From Ailurus styani (taxonomy: Eukaryota; Chordata; Mammalia; Carnivora; Ailuridae), in NCBI GenBank assembly GCA_002007465.1, contig LNAC01000336.1, forward strand, positions 870,481 to 934,480: a DNA stretch of 64,000 nt, in the 5' to 3' direction. Of the stretch, positions 60,460-64,000 are shown in pieces (the first letter of the stretch is position 1; the number at the start of each line of letters is the position of its first letter). Under the pieces are notes generated by a model. That model made no database searches, was not told the origin of the DNA, and saw only the letters and a program-made list of their open reading frames with translations. Both the position numbers and the translations under genes were made by a program.

Positions 60460-61032
60460 ACTTTGTCCCTGATTCCTAGTATAAAAGCTTCTAAAACCTC
60501 TGGAATTTCCTGAGTGATGGGGTAATAAGAGCATCTTCTGTTATAAAATCTCATCTTTGTTCCTGGTTCCTGATACAAAGTTCCCCAAAACCTTGTAATT
60601 CCCTGAATGATAAGAGTGCCTTGGTAATAAGGAGAATGACTCTTGGCTGAGGAACTTCCAAAGAGCTTCAGGATAGGAGTTGGTCACCAGAAAATCCAAC
60701 CAAATGATTAGAGGGTTGGAACTTTCACTCCTATCCCTGGATCTCCAGGGTGGACAGTGAGTTCAGTCACTAACGACCAGTGATTTAATCCATCATGCCT
60801 ATGTAATGGAACCTCCATCAAAACCCTAAACAAAGTGTTCTGATAGCTTCTGGAGTGGTGAAGATGAGTGCTTGAGGCTAACACACCCAGAGAGGGCATG
60901 GAGGCCTCCACCTCTTCCTCTATACCTTGCTGCATGCATCTCTTACTCTGGGTAGTTGGTGCCAGGATTGAACTGAGTTGTAGGTCATCCAGCTGGTGTC
61001 TTGAGAGTACCAGAATTTGGTGTGGAAAAAAT
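60460..61032 (+). mobile_element. ERV-type LTR relic, plus strand (family uncertain)
   Basis: Diagnostic-looking stretches in order: a doubled CTAAAACCTCTGGAATTTCCTG / CAAAACCTTGTAATTCCCTG motif, TTGGAACTTTCACTCC, TAATCCATCATGCCTATG, GGAACCTCCATCAAAACCC, CCAGAGAGGGCATGG, TGCATGCATCTCTTAC, then GATTGAACTGAGTTG and CAGCTGGTGTC. The order fits a mammalian ERV LTR with its middle deleted. The copy at 45.6 kb appears to be the same family in opposite orientation. Confidence 0.55.
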
Positions 61033-61435
61033 TTTACATCCATTTTGTGTCAGAAGTGTTTTAAGTAGAAGTAGATCAATTTGTTATCTATATCTTCATT
61101 CAAGTCTCTATTGCAATGTTAACCATGAAAACCCTGTGTCTCCTTATTACAGAACTCCTTTTGGAACTGTGTCAACAAACACATTCATGACACTCATTGA
61201 ACATGTTAACTCACTTAACCTGTTACAGAGTCTAATAAAGGAATAACTTCTTCAGCATTTTGTGACTTTGCAGGGGTTGGGGAAATAGATATACATTAAC
61301 CTTTGTAGTAACTTGGTACAGTGAAAAGAGTTCTTAGGTAGTATGGCAGAAAGAGATTATGTGTCCACCATACTTGTGAACAGTTTCTTCTCCCAGGAAA
61401 CAACTAGATGTCTGACATTCCCTAGCTTTGCTTCA
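61033..61435. other. Intergenic sequence
   Basis: Nothing recognised. Confidence 0.4.
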
Positions 61436-61439
61436 CATC

Positions 61440-61735
61440 GAACAGAGTTTTACCAGTGTAATGTGAGTAGAAGTGAGACATGCCACTGCTGGGCCTGACC
61501 TTGTATAAATCTTCCATATTCTTTCCTCCTACTCTAGCTTGTTACAGATAAGGACAGTGGCATTGGAAGCTACTGATGAAGTCTGTGTCCTTTATTTGCA
61601 CTTTGAAAAAATTGCCTAGGAGCACCTACTTTGTACTTTGCCTGAATGGGAAACTTCTATCATATGTTAGCTATTATGCATTTTGGTATTTGTTGCAACA
61701 AACAACATTTCTTTAATTGATACAGCAAGAATTTT
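61440..61735 (+). mobile_element. MaLR/MLT1-like LTR relic
   Basis: GTAATGTGAGTAGAAGTGAGACATG, GCTGGGCCTGACC, GGACAGTGGCATTGGAAGC and GGGAAACTTCTATCATATGTTAGC follow the order of an old MLT1-type LTR. Strongly diverged; edges uncertain. Confidence 0.45.
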
Positions 61736-61739
61736 GAAT

Positions 61740-62845
61740 ACTTGAATTCTGGTATGAGTTCTATCATTGGATGGTGATGAGGTTTCAACTGAGATGAGGT
61801 ATTTACTCTTGCCATATTTTGACATCCTTATCTGTAGAATGGCACTCCTTATGCTTTTTCAACCCATCATACAGGATCACAGGAGAGCCCTAATAAGAAA
61901 ATGGATTGGGAAGAACACTGAAAAGCATGACATACGATATGTGTGCAAGGAATTATAAAATAATTTAGGGTGTCCAGGTCTCTTAAGTGACCAATAAATT
62001 GAATTAATTCTTCTACTCTGTGACCAACTGATCTTGCTTTTTCCATATATGAATGATTTCCTGCTCAGCTTCTGAAATCCTAATTAGTATAGATGAAGCA
62101 TCATGATGTTCTGAAGAGAGAGTTAGCACATGGTTCCATATATCCCTGCCTCTCACACCGCAGTATCGAGATACTCCCCTGTGCATGCTTGTTCAAAGGG
62201 AAAACACTAAATTAAAAACCAAAGTCAATCATAATCTAATCTATAACTTCAGTCAGGCCTAAATAAAATTAGGTAGTAGACATGCAAATGAGAAAAATAC
62301 CAATGTGTGATATAAGGACTCAGTAAGATGATGTTCATGGCCTGACTCTGAAAACGCGAGCAGTGCTTTCAAATTCACTAATCCATTTTTCTACTTCTTT
62401 CATTATAATTGTTTGCACATACAGAGTTGTATACGTAAAAGTGAATATATGTATTCTTTTCTTTTTTACCTAAAGAGAAATATTGATCTAAATGTTTCTG
62501 TAGGTTATAGGAAAATTTTCCAATCACAAATAACCAGTAGATTTAAAATCCACACTTAAAAATTTGCTGATGGAGGTAAGACAAACTAAGCTGTACCTGA
62601 GGGCATCACTGTAGATGTCCCAAAATGTCACCTCCTTCATCCCAGTCCCCATTTACCATCTATTTCATTTGGCAGTGTTTTTCAAGTATATACATTTTTA
62701 AAATTATTATCATTATTTACTTTATAAAAAAGGACATTTTGCTGTATATGATCTTTCGAGAATCACTGTTTCCACTTAATATTATATTGCTAGGGTTCAT
62801 TATGTGATGTTATATCACTGTAGTTTATTTATTTTGATGGTTGTA
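61740..62845. other. Intergenic sequence
   Basis: No gene supported. The segment from 62640 to 62840 resembles reverse L1 (TTTCATTTGGCAGTG, GGTTCATTATGTGATG). Confidence 0.4.
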
Positions 62846-62849
62846 TATG

Positions 62850-63338
62850 TGGCAGGCAGAATAGTGGCAACAAAAATGTCCCCATCCTAATCCCAGAACC
62901 TGGGAATACGTTAAATTATATGACAAAGGAGAATTATGATTTTAGGTGAAAATAAGGTTGCTAAGAGCCTTGAGATGTTAAAATTATTCTGGACTATTAG
63001 GATGGGTCCAGTGTAATCATATGCTTCTAAATGTAAGAAGGAGGCTGGAGAAGGCATATCAGAATTATATCATGTGAGAAAGACATTCCTACGTATTGAT
63101 GGCTTTAAGAGCGAAGGGAGCAAGGGATCAAGGAATGTCGGAAACCTCTAGATGCTAGAAAAGGCAAGAAAACGGATTTTTTCCCTAGAAAGAAATGATG
63201 CTGCTGACACCTTGACTTTAGCCTGGTAAGACTGTTTCAGACTTCTGACCTCCAAAACAGTAAGATAATACATCTGTGCTGTTTTAAGTCAAAGTTTTTA
63301 GTAATTTCTTAAATTAGCAGTGGGAAACTAACTCATGT
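62850..63338 (+). mobile_element. MLT1-type (ERVL-MaLR) LTR, plus strand
   Basis: Beginning GGCAGGCAGAATAGTGG and ending GGGAAACTAACTCATG, with CCTTGAGATGTTAAAATTATTCTGG, AAGGAATGTCGGAAACCTCTAG, AAAAGGCAAGAAAACGGATT and CAGACTTCTGACCTCCAAAACAG. This is the layout of an old MaLR LTR. Solo; it inserted in or near minus-strand L1 sequence. Confidence 0.7.
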
Positions 63339-63424
63339 GATATTTAATGGAGTGAATATACCACTGTTTACTCCCCTACTCTCCCACTGAGGGATGCTTA
63401 TGTTGTCTCCATGCTGTTGCTACT

Positions 63425-63677
63425 GTGAACAGTGATTCTTTTTTTTTTTTTGTACATGCATGGAGTCCAAACTTTATTTAGACACGAACACATTATGTCA
63501 TTTAGTAAAAAATAAAACGCTAAAGAATCTTAAACTTTCGGAACAAATCTGTTTGATGTGACTTTTTTAAAAAGTCTTCCCAATTTTGCAATCCCCCATA
63601 GTAAAGTTGTAAGAATATATCAAAGGATATTTAAAAAATATTATTATTTCTTCTTAGGTGAGGTGAACAGTGATTCT
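63425..63677 (-). pseudogene. 5'-truncated processed retrocopy of a cellular mRNA 3' end
   Basis: The insert 63440-63662 starts (plus strand) with poly(T) and TGTACATGCATGG, so on the minus strand it ends with AATAAAG, about 20 bases, then poly(A). Perfect gtgaacagtgattct copies at 63425-63439 and 63663-63677 flank it. A poly(A) tail, poly(A) signal and target duplications are the marks of L1-mediated retrotransposition of an mRNA. Only 3' UTR-like sequence is present, so the parent gene cannot be named by eye. Confidence 0.8.
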
Positions 63678-64000
63678 GAGAACATTCTAGTACACAGCTC
63701 TTCTTGCATACATCGACGTTTTTCTCTTAGGTATTTACTTAGACATAAAATTGATGTATTAGTATATGTCAGAATGGTCAAATGTAAATGGTATATTTAA
63801 ACTATTATCTAATTGGTTGTAAAAATTCTCACTCTTACCAACAATGTATAACAAATTATATAGTTCTACATCCTCTTAGCATTTGTTAAATCTTTTTTCT
63901 TTCCTTATTGAGTGGGTTTAAAATTCTACCTCACTGTAATCTTGATTTGCAATTCTCTGATTATGAGAGGTATCGATCATGTCTTTGTTTACTGGTCATA
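63678..64000 (-). mobile_element. Old L1 sequence, minus strand
   Basis: GTATTTACTTAGACATAAAATTG, ACTCTTACCAACAATGTATAAC, CTACATCCTCTTAGCATTTG and TTATTGAGTGGGTTTAAAATTC resemble the reverse complement of an L1 ORF2 end. It probably continues left of the retrocopy (63355-63424) and runs off the window. Confidence 0.55.

Noticed and set aside
1..64000. CRISPR arrays, toxin-antitoxin, prophage or other prokaryotic systems
   Set aside because: The window is mammalian: intron-bearing gene, CAN-SINEs, L1s and MaLR LTRs. No regularly spaced short repeats other than microsatellites were seen.

Overview
The window is nuclear DNA from a carnivoran mammal, most probably a mustelid. More than twenty CAN-SINEs (tRNA-Lys-derived SINEC) are scattered through it. 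They include a general arctoid form (body ending in a run like CCACTCCCCCTGCTTGTGTTC) and a younger form with the CTGCCTGCCTCTCTGCCTACTTGT body that I associate with weasels, mink, ferrets and otters. Overall the sequence is AT-rich and repeat-dense, with long gene-free stretches.

One protein gene is certain: a complete synaptotagmin-4 gene (SYT4) on the minus strand. It has four coding exons at 32987-32954, 30004-29190, 27493-27373 and 26046-25739. All three introns have GT..AG ends, and the spliced reading frame is 425 codons. Exon 1 carries 11 residues, exon 2 the membrane anchor, linker and first C2 domain, and exons 3 and 4 the second C2 domain. The hallmark Ser244 in the first C2 domain is present. 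A 3' UTR of about 2.4 kb runs down to a poly(A) signal near 23321-23326. The 5' UTR/promoter is CpG-bearing and holds a strong RE1 (REST/NRSF) site 12 bases above the ATG, a weaker second RE1-like site 64 bases further up, and TGACG cAMP/ATF-type half-sites. This fits a neuron-restricted, activity-induced gene.

Left flank (1-23.3 kb): an assembly seam with two single-base Ns (171, 863), many CAN-SINEs, an MLT1-type LTR (14.7-15.1 kb), a GGAA tetranucleotide array (17.95-18.06 kb), a 127-bp L1 3' stub, and a 5'-truncated carnivore L1 inside an older L1 of opposite orientation (20.5-22.1 kb). Right flank (33.5-64 kb): a small cluster of unexplained exon-like and X-box-like signals 1.8-2.5 kb upstream of SYT4, a second assembly seam (N at 35786 between two copies of a 215-bp block), a young L1 (36.6-37.8 kb), old L1 remains (41-44 kb plus strand, 46.7-49.3 kb minus strand, 57.4-58.9 kb plus strand), a decayed Tigger/pogo-like transposase fragment (59.65-60.1 kb), several LTR relics (45.6, 60.5, 61.4, 62.85 kb) and a truncated processed retrocopy with 15-bp target duplications (63.44-63.66 kb).

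I saw no bacterial-type system, CRISPR array, structural RNA gene or second intact coding gene. All other open frames in the window look like chance frames or repeat-derived frames. Repeat family names are from memory of consensus sequences and were not confirmed by a search.
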